Origin: Brasenia schreberi
Taxonomy: Eukaryota > Streptophyta > Magnoliopsida > Nymphaeales > Cabombaceae
Direction of reading: 5' to 3'
Assembly: GCA_036023115.1 (NCBI GenBank)
Contig: JAYKKT010000059.1
Coordinates: 2,832,001-2,896,000, forward strand
Length of the DNA: 64,000 nucleotides
Of the stretch, positions 11,064 through 25,100 are shown in pieces (the stretch's first letter is position 1; each line of letters starts with the position of its first letter). The position numbers were made by a program, and so were the translations under genes. The notes under the pieces were generated by a model. That model was not told the origin of the DNA. It worked only from the letters and a program-made list of their open reading frames with translations, and searched no databases.

Positions 11064-12435
11064 GGTTCAGCTGAAGCTGCTGCTTGGCGAACACTCGCAA
11101 ACGGATCTGATGATGGATAAGAGGTAGACGATGAAGAAAGGAGAGAGTTGTTCAAGGCGTTAAAATCTTGCTATGGATCACCATGATTCATTCGTGCAAG
11201 CAAGAGGGAAAGGAGATGCAAAGGCAGCCAGAGGGGATGGAGAGGGGGAAGATGGGCAGTGTAATGTTTGATGTGATATGTGGATGAGAGGTCACATGGG
11301 TTGCTGAGCTTCTAGTGGTTCATATTGGCCTGGAGGGGGTGTTCTTCATGTTGGTTCGTGTGGCTTCTCCCAATGAATTTGAAAAACCCATTTACTTGCT
11401 TTTCCTTCACCGACAGGGCAGTTGAGTTGGAGGAACGAAAACAGATGAAATCAGCTTTTGATTCTCAAAGTCAAGCATGCGCTTCTTTTTCTGCCACGTG
11501 GCGACGTACTGACACGTCGAGTAACAAGGAGCCTCGCCTTGAGGTCTCCGTTGAATAATAATGGTGGTGGTAGTGTGTGGGTACACCATACATGTGAGCG
11601 GGCTTAGGAGTGAAAGGGGCAAGTCGGGGAGAATGTCTCGAGGGCTCACTAAGCTCCTGCTGTCTTCGTCAGGGGGCTTCTCAAATTCTTCATCTGGGTC
11701 AATCCAGGTTTGAGTTGTCGGTATGGAGTCGCACCCGCCAAGGACCTGTTTAGGGCCCAACCCCAATGGTGGGGGGGGGGGTCAGCTGGCCGACTGCAAC
11801 TGGATAGAGAGGTCGATTATCCTTCAATGGCTTTTCTTACCAATTGTTTATTGTATTCAAACTGATGTTGTTCTTCATTGTTTATGAAGCTAACAATTAT
11901 TACATAAAACTAAACACACACACAAAGCTTGAGGAGGGGTTCTAACAGAAGTGAGGGCGGATGTGGGTGGGGTGCAAACCTGCACCGACCTAAACCGACC
12001 CATTTCCATTGCCACTTTTCAAAAGTTCAGACAGATGGGGACTGGGTAGCGTGTTGCTACAGCCTGGTATGTGGGTATGACAATGAAGTCCATTGCTGGG
12101 TAGGGGGTATGGGATACATACCTTTCCCATGCAATGGGAACTCGCTGTTGCCCTTGTCTGAGATGGCTTTGAGGCACCCTCAACGAGAGCATCGCGTGTT
12201 GCTCATATCATTGCCAAATACTCTGAACCATGTAACTTCATTGATGCTTTGCAATTTGTATACATTTGCTTTTTAATTTAAATGGTATCTTAATTTAAGT
12301 TTCCCTACCAACAAAGCGAATGCAATGCGACATTAAGCATAAAAAGGAAAGATGTATAAATATATCTGTCAAAAAAGTTACTTCAAACAATCATCAAACC
12401 AAATTCCAACGCCAAAATAAGTTTTTGGTGGTAAC

Positions 12436-12440
<5 letters not shown>
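11064..12440. other. NPH3 upstream region and spacer
   Basis: Probable NPH3 promoter and 5' UTR (11064 to about 11300, with purine-rich GAGAGG stretches), then unassigned DNA. An 11-base G-run sits at 11770. No gene recognised. Confidence 0.35.

Positions 12441-12525
<85 letters not shown>
12441..12525. repeat. Compound (TC)n(TA)n microsatellite
   Basis: About 36 bp of TC repeats followed directly by about 48 bp of TA repeats. Confidence 0.95.
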
Positions 12526-12528
<3 letters not shown>

Positions 12529-13263
12529 GCCCAATGCCGACCCAGATTTGATCCCATTATATGATTCCAGTACCAAATTGCTCCGTTTCATATAAATCAT
12601 ATGGAGTCTTAAATGGGGAAGAACTATAATCACATCCTATAGAAATCTAAATCATCCCAAAATAAACCTTCCAATGTATACGGGTCCGGTACAAACTTTT
12701 GTTACTCGTACTTGGTCCCATGCTTTTGTTTGATTTACCAGCCTGACCTGACCCGAGAAAATGGATCTATTTAGTTGTGACCAAACCCTGATTAACATGA
12801 TCGAAAAAGGTTGGATTCATGTGTCTGGTTAGGTTAGGCTTGGTAAGTTGAACAGGGATTCAGACCGAAGTGAGCTCATTGTAACTCAACTAGAGATCGC
12901 AATCTCTACCCGCCCCGGTGGTTAGAGCGCTGGTTCTCAAGGGGAAACCCCAAACACGCAACAGGGTCATACAAATTAGAGAAGACCACAAGTGGGGCGG
13001 GGCAGGGTAAGGAAAACCCATTCCGTTATATATATATATATATGCATATATATTGTATAAATATAAATATATACACGCTTATGATTTAATAATATGGAAT
13101 ACCATAAAATAGATTTTGTGTTTTATGTAAATATATATGATATCAACTTATTTTTCTTTTAAAAACGTGTTTTTTAAAGGGTGAAGTAGGGCAAAGCATA
13201 GCAGGACGGGTTATAAGAGAGTGGGTGTGGGGCGGGTGCAACGTTTAATCCCGAAGACCCATG
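12526..13263. other. Spacer beyond the DUF3537 pseudogene
   Basis: AT-rich DNA. A tRNA-like GGTGGTTAGAGCGCTGGTTC near 12920 may be a SINE remnant. The sequence just left of 13264 does not continue the DUF3537 protein, so the gene is cut there. Confidence 0.35.
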
Positions 13264-14216
13264 GGCATCGCTAATGTAAACATTTTCATTGAAAGGGAGC
13301 CTTGCTGATCCATAAGCATACCACCATATCTCAGGAATGAAACAAGAACAACGCATGCCAGTAACCTGAATGAACTCTGACAACCAATCAAAACAAAAAC
13401 TCATCAAATATTGACCAAATTATTTTTACTGTTGACGATATCTTTGAAAATCATAGAATTAGGAGAAGTCTCGGTTTTCGTTTCGTTTATAAAGAGAAGA
13501 AGAATTAATTACCAAAAGAATTGATCGCAAGTTATTAAAAAAAGAAGAAAATGAATGATATGATACGGTTGGGAACCTAGAAAAATGTTCTTTGTTGAGG
13601 ACAAGTCCAGTTGAGTGAAATTCAGGCGAGCTCATGATTTTTTAATTTTAAATATTCCGACCGCGGGATAAATAAATTATTAGGAAAAAGGTAAATAAGA
13701 AGAAAGATCATCAATAGGTCCACCAGAGATGTGACAAGTTGTTACCAATCATTACTCATGTTTACCGTGTGGTAAATAAATTATTAAAAAAAAGGAAGAT
13801 TTTCAATCATCTCTTACATTTAATTGTTCGGAGTACTCCAATCGAACCTTTTCGATTTCGTCACACAGCTTGTCGAGGAAGAGGAACCGGCGAAGATCGT
13901 GTTTCCGAACGAAGGAACAGAGACAAACGAAGGAAAGTGTTGAGATCGCGGTGAGGCAGATCTGAACCAAGAAATTGGAAGGCCTCTGGTGTCGGGCATC
14001 GCATTCCGTACATAAGAGGATGAAATGGGAGAGCATAGGGACGCCAAATGCAAGGAAGAGAAAGACGACCCAAGGGAAGAAGGCTCAAGAGGGACCGGAT
14101 TGATCCACGCACATCCATCTGAGGCAAGATCTGAAACTACGCAGCTCATCTCTTGCATGGGAGATGCATCGCAGGAGAGACTTCCTCTTCAGCAATGGCT
14201 GTTGCTGATCACCCAT
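13264..14216 (-). pseudogene. DUF3537 (plant gustatory-receptor-like) gene remnant with premature stop
   Basis: Exon 1 (14216-13818, 133 codons, donor GTAAGAG) starts MGDQQQPLLKRKSLLRC and contains ELRSFRSCLRWMCVDQSGPS, two hydrophobic segments (AFFPWVVFLFLAFGVPMLSHF and ICLTAISTLSFVCLCSFV) and LRRFLFLDKLCDEIEKVR, all typical of DUF3537 multi-pass membrane proteins, which are distantly related to insect gustatory receptors. Codon 44 (14087-14085) is TGA, where relatives tend to have Trp. Exon 2 (about 13365-13264) joins in phase and has IWWYAYGSARLPFNENVY and then stops matching. The remaining transmembrane segments of the roughly 400-residue family are not found. A truncated pseudogene is most likely; the in-frame TGA and the missing 3' exons argue together against function. 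Confidence 0.8.
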
Positions 14217-16136
14217 ATTGTGGCCTGCCTGCCTTCTCCACAAGCTTGCCCTGGTTCTACTGCTCTTCCTTTAGTCAGAGTTGCGTGCCTGTTGGCTGGC
14301 TTTGCATTGAATTCATAGCACGGAGGGCATGTGATTTTCTATTTTGCATTGCACGGGTTCATGAAACATTCGTCTTCCCAAGTTGAGAAGACTAGCCTTT
14401 GCTTTTGATAATAATCGTCTATCATGCAATACATGGAATCCTTGTACACTATAGAAAGTTAGCCATAGGCATAACTTTTCCTTTAAAGAAAGCAAAACAC
14501 AACTGCACAAAGAACAAAAGCTCACTTTGCCAAGGGATCCACTTACAAGTTAAAGGCCATGAGTTTGATGCGCATCTGTCTCCGGCCTCCCCGCTTTAAA
14601 GAAAAATAAATGAATGAATGAATAAAAAGGCAATTGCCCTTTAATTTCCCTTCTACATTTGGATATACGTTTCTTAGAGGCTCCGAACAATTCCAGTTTT
14701 GCTACGAATGACATTATCCCATGCGACCTTGTTGTCGACTAAGCTCCTGGATATGGGTGGCGCCATGGAGTCTAAAAGCCAGAAGTTTTACAGGATTAGG
14801 ATTCGGAAAGTATTGATTTAGTTGGCCACTGTGTCACATTTGCACGAATAGGGGGAGCGAAATTGATCCTCACTCGGTCCTGCCATTAACCTCCAGAGAC
14901 TGTCTTTTATATCGAATACATTCTATATACACTTGAGGTTTATCACACGCACGCACGTGCACACACACATGCCACAATGACAAGTCTTTCGTTCTTGTTC
15001 ATTGCAAAATTGGAGTGGCAGCTTTTGTTCCACTGGCCATCCCTATTTAAACAGCAATAATGAAGGGAACGGGTATTCTACAGTAAATCTCTCAACACGG
15101 GCATGAGCTTTCGGCAGAAACCGGTGTTCGTCGTACAAAATAACGCGTTTTCACTTCCATGGGGAAGTCTAACTTCAGTGGCACCCCCACGATATCGAAC
15201 CCAAAACCTCCAACTTGTGAATCGACCCCATTGCCATGTTAGCTATCTGTGTGTCACGTGAAGTTACTTTAGAGGGAAAGAACTAATCAACGTAACATTC
15301 GCAGACTAAAGCAAGACTACATGAAACGCATAAGATCCTTGTCACCTCTTCACGCGATCGGCATTTGGTGGAATTCAGAATAACCACGTTCATCAAACAT
15401 AACTCGCTTGAACCAAAACTAGTTAAACACTGATATAGGTAGAAACATTAGATACCGTGTGAGAGACAATTATAAACATTAGGTTGGTGAATCATGTAGG
15501 CACGGGAGAAACGCTAACAAAGTTCGACGTATCATCAGAGTTGAAAAGCTGGTGTCAGGGATGTGCCCAAACATCCGTCAAAGGTGAAGGATAGTCAATT
15601 CACAGATTTAATGGACAGGTGAAGACACGATTTCCGGCAAGCTGTGGCATTTTTAATCCATAGATGGAAGGAATTAAATATCATCTTCAACAAATTGCTA
15701 ATACATGTTTTTGATCAAGCAAGAAGATAACCAAAACGTGCTTGCCACAAAGTCGCAACTTCAAAAGGCTCCTCAGTCCAACGAAGCGTGTCTACAAGTC
15801 TAACAAAAGAATCACTGGACAACAGTACCATCATAGATATATTCCTACCTATTCCTCAGAATACAAAGTCAGAATTTATTCAGCACTTCAGAAATACACG
15901 ATTTAATTTCTTTTGCAGCCAAACTTCATTGAGAAAAACTGAAATTTGGCCACATCGTATGGAACCAAGTTTACTAGGACAGAACTCATATTGCTGCCAC
16001 AATCAATCATCAATTATAGTACAATGAAAGGCAAACAACAAGGTGAATGACATAATAGAGACACGTAACGTCATGCCCATGGTAGTTTGACCTTGCCCAA
16101 AAGGAAATTTCGTCAGTTCAGCATGTCTGTCTTATG
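14217..16136. other. Spacer between the DUF3537 remnant and PRMT4
   Basis: No coding exon recognised. Weak SINE-like tRNA homology occurs near 14530-14640 (plus; CATGAGTTTGATGC, A-rich tail) and 15160-15250 (minus; B box GGGTTCGATATC). About 15950-16136 is the probable 3' UTR of PRMT4. Confidence 0.35.
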
Positions 16137-19100
16137 TTATCTTTGAAGGAAAGATGTCTGAGCTGATTGTTGCATGATGCCAGGGCTGCTGACATCTTGT
16201 GATGCCATTGTTGTTTCCTGCTGAAGACAGAAACACATAGATAATGCTAAAGTAACCTTAATCTGAAAATATTAGGTCCCCAGGAACGAAGCTTACCTGC
16301 ATCTGCATCAGTTGAAGAGGCTGTTGGTCTTGAGCACATGCGTATGTCTGCGGCTGCGACATTCGATAGTATGGTTCCTTCAGGTCGAACTTACCAAATG
16401 ACGTCTGAATTATACCTCCTTGCTCGGCACCAACACCCCACGTTTTCGCTACAACAAGTGATGGGTAAAAATTAGAATATAAAGTACATGATAGCAAAAG
16501 ATCACGAGGATGGGACCTGAAACAAGCATACTTGTCATGGTAAGATGCAATATATAGCTCTGAGCATTGTGCGCAACCATGTGAAGCTGCCCAGTAATCT
16601 CTTGTCCAGCCATCACATACAGTGGCTGGGAAAGCACACAACGTAATTGGTACCAATGTGTTGTTGGTGCCCCCGGAGCAGTCGTCAGCCACCTCTCAAA
16701 GAAACTACAATGATAGAGCAGAAAAGAATAATTGACTAAAGACTGGACCTAGGTGGACAAGATAAGCAAACGTGAGTCAAGATTGACGTTGAGAGGACAG
16801 ACATACAAGTTACAAAAATCATCGATTGTGCACGTCGGCGAGTGTATGACACAGTTGGTAATCTTATGCGTATACTGTATCGTCCATATATAACCTTAAC
16901 CCACACCATATAACCAAACTTTGAAATTACATAGCAGATCAGAAGCCCAAACACAGGTAGGATGGGTTACACTAAGTAGCCAATGTAAACCTTTTATCAC
17001 ATCTTTTACCATGGGTTGCAATATTTTGCACAATAATGCACCCAACAGATACATGTCCCACTTTGCCTTTCCACCTTGGGAGGCAGACCACAAGCAAAAT
17101 GGGCATCATGATATTTTGCCCTTTAACAAGTTGTACATCTAATGCTAGTAAAACAAACAGCCGCAATACCAATTTAGAACTTCAGTTCAGTAACAAAGCT
17201 CTTATGATTAAATGAACTAGGCGTAGGCAACTGAACTAATAATTTTACAACACAATTATCATTGAAGCTCTTGTCACAATGAAAAGGATAAAAGAAACCA
17301 TTTCTTGACACAGACAGAAATATTCATACAGGCACAAGTATCATAGGATAAGTTGAGAATTACCAACACAATATGACAAGTTTAAATGACAAATGTAAAT
17401 CAATGAGGATTTATTTTTTGATTAAATTAGAAGCTTTAGAAGAGTAAGTTTGAACGCATTAAAGTGAAGTATCTAAAGTAACTCACAATCAGAAGCACAT
17501 ACCTTCCATCAAATAGCACATCGAACCAACATGCAAGACCGTGAACCCTTGCGGAGGTAGATGCTATGAAACTAAATGGGATGTCAATTTCATAGAGTTC
17601 CTCCTCCTAAACAAGCAACACGGAAAAAACAAAGACAGAAGCAGGAGGATGTTAAAGACCACACAGTCACACTCACACCTCACTATCTTCCAGAAGTACA
17701 TTCAAGCACTATAGAACGAAGCATTCTACCTTAATACATGAAAAGTCCAAAGTGTGGCAAATGGCTGGAGAAATCAGGAGTCTTGGATCAAATGCATCAA
17801 CTACAGGCTGTAATAACAAGAAATAAAGTCCATAGGTCATGATCTGAAAATCTAGAATTTAAGCACAAGACAGATGTATAGTGACAAATAAGTGAATAAC
17901 AAGAGGGTACCATGTAAAACTAACTGGAGAATGAAATAGTATATGTACCGTCCAAATTACAGTAGTATATCGTTTGTTTCCAGTTTTGCAACATATAACA
18001 ACAAAATCTGTTACTAACATCCATAACATGAACTATACAGAACAGCTGACATGTAAAGACAATGGAGGTTAAGCAATCTATGATCAAAGCATAAGTGAGC
18101 ATCCACACACACATATACAAGGAAACAAACACGGCATGGTTATACAGCCATTTTGATAACCATGTTATACAAGATGATGTGCAATCTTCAACCTCATTTG
18201 GTCATCCAAAAGACTGAAAACAGAATACAGAAAAAGAGAATAGAAGAAATAAAATTTGCAGCGGATGCTGGGAGCAAGAAAATGCATAATAAGTACATTT
18301 ATTTCAGAATCTATCATAGTGTGAAGTCGTAGAATATAAAATGATATATGCATGGAACAAAAGGTTAGGAAGCCAAAAACTAGCATAAAAATTGGTTGGA
18401 CATTTTGTGGGTGAATAGTTTGCAATTTTGATGCACTCGATCCAGTGAGAACTGAAGTATACTCGAGTAATAATGCTAATGGTATGTTGGACCTCCTAAG
18501 AAGTCGTTGTGTACCCTCTGAGTTCAAGGAAAGTCGTTGTGGGAGAGAACTGCTGTGTTTTCTATCTTCAAGTCAAAGAAATTTCCTCTAGAAAATCGGT
18601 ACCCTTAATATACTATCCAAACCTAGAAAATATATCCTTAGGTCCCTTCTTCCGCAAACCATCCAAGTTAAACAGAGCCAAAATATAGCCAATTATTTTT
18701 CTCTGGGCCAGTTATACAAAACTGATTACCTTTTTATAGGTCAGCTAGCAACATCAGGACTCCCCAGGAAGTCACCCATTTTTTCTGTATTACTCTCGCC
18801 CAAGCACAGTAACCTTGGACTGGAGTTCTGATGGAATCCAGCGCATTTGTGCTAAATGAATCACATCCCATGATAAAAGATTCGACAAAGTCTTAAGTTG
18901 GTTGATGGCTACCTAATGTAACCCTATGCTAAAAGCTTATAAGCTTCATATATTTTGATGGCTCACTCAGTTTATTTGACCAATAGTGCACACGTTGACA
19001 TAAAATAAAACAATGAGTCAACAACAATGTCAAACAAAAGTGAATCTTATATCATGCTGCAGTATTATTTCATTTGGACTTGAGACAAAGCTTTATAACA

Positions 19101-22100
19101 AAAGAATAAGATGGATAGTTCGACTAAATTAGTTTATGAGAAAATGTTAATGGCACCATTAAAAAAGGCCCCTGGTACCCATGAAAAGAACTAACAAATT
19201 TCTGTTTCTAACTACAGTAATATTTATCTCAGCACGTTATAATTGGAAAAAGAATAAAAAGAGAAAATCATTGTGCCAATCTCTTCAAGTCACTCATTTC
19301 ACAAGCAAAACCAACGCTTGAAAGCAACAAGAGTTACAGAAACACCACAGCCAAAGAATCAAAATTAATATGATCAGAACTAGATATTAGAGAAGCATAA
19401 CAAAAGCAAGCCACCTGAGCAAAGTATCCCTTGAACGCAGACCCATACAAGGGAGTGAGGTCAACACCATAGAAGTTGGTCTGTTGCCAAAAAAGTGCCT
19501 GGAAGAAATATGAGGAAAATGCAACTAGTAAGAGGTATAAAACGTCATTATGGAGAAACAAAAGCAAATTGAGCATAAAGTTAAAACAATAAATACCAAA
19601 ATTTCACTATTATTGCCCAACAAGAACTGGTCTCATTTAAGATGTGCTACTGAGAGGAGTGTTGATCACACCATTGAAAGTTGGCACACTAAATAGTCAA
19701 ATTGTTAGGTAACGCTGAATGTCAAGCCCCTAGGAAGCCTAGATGGAACCCAGGAAGAGGATAAATTGTCTTAGTACTAGTAGGAAGAAATAAATAAAAT
19801 CCAAAAAGAACCATTATCCTTGAATTTTAAAAAACACAAAGATGGGAAAAGGTTTGCAAGCATGTCATGGTGAAGGTTTATCACAGATGCCACGCATATC
19901 AATATGTATCATTCTCCATATGATTGCACATATCACAAATGCCACACATAATTGTATCCCAAACTCAGCTTCAGCAAACACAGACTGATTCAAAAAATCC
20001 TATCCTCACCCTAAACTCAGGGTGATGGTTGGAAGTTCAGGAAATGTGCCCATTTCCCAAGAAAAAAGCACTCAGTGGAGTCGAACAGCTACAAATATAA
20101 ACGGTTTTTGCTATTATGTTCCATGATATTCAAGGCAGACTTCATGGATGAGTTTCACATTGTCCATGTACAGGAAAATGGGTGGGTAAACACCCTGGCA
20201 GCTCACCCTTTTTCTTTCATTCCAACGCCCACATCAATGTAAAAGTTAAGGGATATCAGTGTACAACCTGAAAGTTCCCTTTCGCAGCATGTGAAGATGG
20301 AATACAAAAAATATATCAGAAAAGCCAAACTTGCAAACTACAAGTACAAGTAGGAACATTTGCAAGCATTAATTTCTGTCATTTTAATATAAGAGTGGCC
20401 AACCATGACTTCCATCTTTAGCTCTAAGCACAAAAAGCCATAACTCCTTGGCCCTCTCTGCTCTGTTAAAAGATTTATCACCATGCATTCACAAAGGAAC
20501 TAAAGGCTCAGCAGATATAGGCATGCCAATTGGAGGGTCACTTGACATACCCATGATCTCAAGAAGAAAAAGAAATGAAAGGTCCTACAGCTTCAAATGT
20601 GGATAGCCTTTTAAGTTATTTTTTGCATGGTTTCAGAAGCAGACTTTATGGAAGAATTTGACATAGCCCATATACAAGGAACAGCGAAAATGGTATGTGC
20701 AAGATACCAGCAGTATGGAAAGTTACCTTCGTTTCGTTCTTTACTACACCTACAATAATATGAGAGCTAAAGGTTATCAATGTATCCCTGAAGTTTCCTC
20801 TTTTTGCGTGTCGAGAAGAAATACAAGAAATGTATCAGAAAAGCCAAACTTGCAAACTACAAGCAGAATTTTTGCAGGCATTAGTTTCTGTTGTTTAATA
20901 TAAGAGTGGCCAACCATGACTTCTACTTCTTCTCTAAGCACAAAAAAGCCATAATTCACTTGGCCCTCTCTGTTACATATCAGTTAAAAGAATTATCACT
21001 ATCCACTGGCGTCGGAAATAGAGTTTAGTGGCTGTATGTATGCATCTTTTTAAGGAAAGCAACTCAAAAGTACTAGCAGACTACTCAAAGATCTGCATAG
21101 TACAGCATTTTCCCCTTCTTAAATATGACCTTACAAATGTGATTAATGTAGTTTGGTTTTAGGAACTATAGGATTGTCAGTTTTCAACACCTCCTAGACA
21201 AGCACATGTCAACAAGCATGCACGTGTACAAAGTTTGATACTGTGTGTGCATGTTTGAAAACTTTTCCTATTGCCGGCCTCAACATTTTGTCTGAAAAAT
21301 TTCAACAGGCATTGTAGATTAATGTATTGAATACCATCATAGGTACCCTAGAAATTACGATTAGAAGATACTCAAAAACCTTCATGAAACAGCATATGAT
21401 TTTGGGTAGGGTAACGAAGAGAGGCTGAAGGCTAACACACACACAGCCTCCTGGGAAACAGCCTCTTGGGGGGGGTGGGGGTTGTTGAAATTCGCACGGA
21501 AACGCAGCGAATCATGAGAAAAAATGAAAAAGAATATGAAGGAAAAATGGTGGAGATTAGAGGAGGGGGCTGGCCCTCCAATGGAGTCCCCCCTCTTTCT
21601 CTCTCTCTATTAACAAGAATCCTTCACCTAATACAAGTTGTCCAGAACATATATAGTGGACTATTAAACATAAAATGACTAAAATGCCCTTAGTGATAAG
21701 GACTATTACAATAATACCTAACACCTGCAAAATTACTAAAAATACTAAATTATCATATTCTTCAACACCTCCTTCAAGTTGGGAGTGAGATACTTCAAAC
21801 TCCAAACTTGCAAAATGAACAAAGTAAAAGCAAGAACATTGCTTAATCAACTCAAGAGCATATTTCAATTCTCACTGTGAACGAAAAACGAGTTACTTCC
21901 AGCAAGCAGTCTTATTCCACCACACACGCGACCTCAGACTTTCTAAGGTTGTTGGTTTCTTTTGTTCATGTTATGATTGGGCAACAACACTATTCACCTC
22001 TTTTGGTAACACTGCCATAGCAAACTTCAAAGATGATGGACTTTCAGCTGGTTATTCTTGATGCAGCCGCCCACTCTTATTTTCTTCTTCTCAAACATCA

Positions 22101-25100
22101 AAATATGGAATTGGACGCCTCTCACTCTTTCTTCTTTTCAAGAACGAAAATAGAAGATGGAATTGAACGATCTCTCTTACTTTCTTCTTCAGCCTTTCCG
22201 GCTCTACACCATTTTCTTCAGCCTTCTTGGTTGTTCACTTTAAAGTGACCTTCCTAACTGCAACACTTTTCCAACAACCTTCATGGCTGCAAACTTCCGG
22301 CAACCTTATTGGCTGCAAAATCACTTCAACAGTCATCTTGACTGCAAACCTAGGCAACCTTCATGGCTGCAATAATCTTTCATCAACCTACATGTTTATT
22401 CGTCTCTCAGCAGCCCTCCTTACTACAACTTCCATTGCTTTTAGAAATCTCAACATCATATGATAATCATCGTACTTTGAAGGAAGCAACTCTTCCATAA
22501 TCAAGGCTTGTTGAAAGGCATCCACGGCCTCCAACTCCTCGACATCTCGGATATCTTCAATAGAGATGACTTGATCGACTATCACTCTTTCTTCTACCAC
22601 TTTTCTTCCCAAGGAATGTTTGAATTTGGTAGATGCATTAATTGCTTTCTTCTTCAGGGCAGCAATTCTTGTCCTTCAAATTCAATCTTTGAAATGCCTT
22701 TTCAAGTGCTTCTTCTGCATTCCTTGCAACAATATAATCTTCTTCACCGTCTTTACCTTCAATATACGAAAAAGGTATCCGATGTCCCCACCACAACTGT
22801 GTGCTTATGAATCAATCTTTAATATTTGACAACCAATGGTTGTATATCTTTTCAATCCTTCAGGGATGATGGAGAAATCTTCCTTCTCCATAGCATATTA
22901 AGAGCCTTCTCAGCCATTGGTTCCATAACTACAAACCATTGCTTAGTGACAAGCCATTCTACCACCTCTCCACCACGCTGAGAATGTGGTACCCTTAAAA
23001 TATACGGTTCATTCTTGACAAAAGACCTGCTTTTTCAAGATCAGACCATAACTTTTTGTGAGCTTCAGACCGATCAAGACCACAGTAAATTCCCGTGACC
23101 CCATTCAAGGTTCCATCCTTGTTCATTACATTAAGTATCGGCGGACCAAGTTTTCTTGCAAGAGCATAGTCATTATGATCATGTTCAGGGCTTATCTTTA
23201 ATACTCAAGTTCCAAACTCTTTGTCAACGTATCGATCAGAGACTATTGGGACATGACGCCCAAATGTCATGGGACAATAGCTTGCCTATAAATGTACATA
23301 ATATACGGTCATCCTATGGATGTACAGCGATAGCAATATCACCAAACAATGGCTCTGGTCTTGTTGTGGCTATAGTCAAGAAATCATTCCTTATGCCACC
23401 AGCAACACGATACTTGATATAAATATAAGGTGTCAATTTCTTCTGAATATTCTATTTCCAAATCAGAGACAGCAGTTTGAAGCTTAGGGGTGGGATTTTA
23501 AAAAACCTATGGAGCCTAAGGGGTGGGATGAGTTGTCATCGTATCCTGTGATGACAATTGGACTCGGTTCAAGCTTGGATATGGGTACTCCTATTTTGAA
23601 GGCCACATGGAGAGGGAGAATATTTAACATCCTCCCCCATCAACCAAGCACTTGTTGAGAGTGTGGTGATTAAATACCACCTCTATGTGCAAAGCTTGGT
23701 TATGGGTTGTATCGGGTTTTTCTAAGTCGTTCTCGGTAAATACAATTGAGGCCTTGACAAAGATGGGTGAGACCAAGAAGGATAGGGATTCAGGAGTTAT
23801 GGTGATATTATCCTTGACTTTTTCTAAGATTTCCTCTAAGACTTGTCTATGCTTAGGTGAGGTTTATATCAACTCTAAGATAGACATGTTTATGGGAAGT
23901 TTTGAAAGATCTAGTTCTAAATCATATGGGGTTAACACTATACTTTTACCCTTGTCAATGCCATGATATGCATTAGGGAGGCTGCCTTTTTGGGGTCGGG
24001 CCAACCGACCACCTCCTTGCTAGCTTGTTTAGCTAAGTATGGGGGTTGATAGATCATTGTAGATCTAGTCACCTCCCCTACACTCTCCCTAGGGCTCGAT
24101 CCTAACTTAGTTATAATTTAATGCCAACACCTCGAATCTCTACAAAGGCTCTAACTGGGTGCGGGACACTAAGCGCTCCTCAGATCACTACTTGTTTATC
24201 TTTTTTTATTATGAGAGAGAGTGGTGTGTGGCAAGTAGTGTGAGTCGTATGCAATGCATGTTCAATCCCATAATTTTGAATTGGATGAAGACATACCTCT
24301 ATGTCCTTCCCACTCGTGCTTTGGGAATGGCTCTTTAAAAATGGCTTGAGAGGCTCTGATCCCTCCGAGATGTGGAGCCTACCCTGCTCTATCAAGTCCT
24401 TGATTTTATTTTTAAAGAAAAAACATTTATTTGTATCATGACCTTTGAGCCTATGATACTTCCAAAAGTCATTCAAGATTTTCACTTTAGGGGGTACCCC
24501 TTCGGGAATTGTCAGAAGAATCACTAAACCTTGTGCTAACAAAATTTCTAGGACTTTCGTGAGTGGTTGTCCTACATTGGTGTCTTGTCTTTTTTTTAAA
24601 AAATCACTTTTTAAATTTTTTTCAAAAGATTTTTGTCCGGAAGACTTAGAGGGTCCGACCGAACTCGGCTCTATTCGGATGTTGGTCACTTCGATGCATT
24701 CCCCTTAAGAGAATGGGAGAACCAGTAAACCCATTTAGGGGAATCCCTCTTTTTCTTGTAAGCTCAAATAGAAAAGAGTTGGAGATGGGATCTCGAGGGT
24801 CCCCATTTTCGTCATACCAATGAAAACTCAATATTTCATCATCATTATCTATTTGATAATCAGAAGGTAGAAAATCGGATAGTGAGTGTTCTTCTTTCTT
24901 TGATTTGGCCCCTTAGCAACTGTTAGAGGACCTTCCTATCCTTAATGGTGAAGGATTCGGGTACTCATTCCTCATCTTCAAATTTAAACGTCATCTAAAC
25001 ATTTAATGAATGATGGGATCTCCTATGAGCCCCCGATTGTTTGTCATGGGATTAGTAAGATTCAACCGCATCGGCCTCTTGGCTTAATGCGACGATGTAA

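Noticed and set aside
13739..14318. Plus-strand frames over the DUF3537 region
   Set aside because: Antisense shadows of the minus-strand pseudogene, where the protein similarity lies.
16258..16692. A 144-codon minus-strand frame over PRMT4 exons 13 and 14
   Set aside because: Mostly the wrong frame for exon 13 and reads through intron 13; the spliced exons give the PRMT sequence instead.
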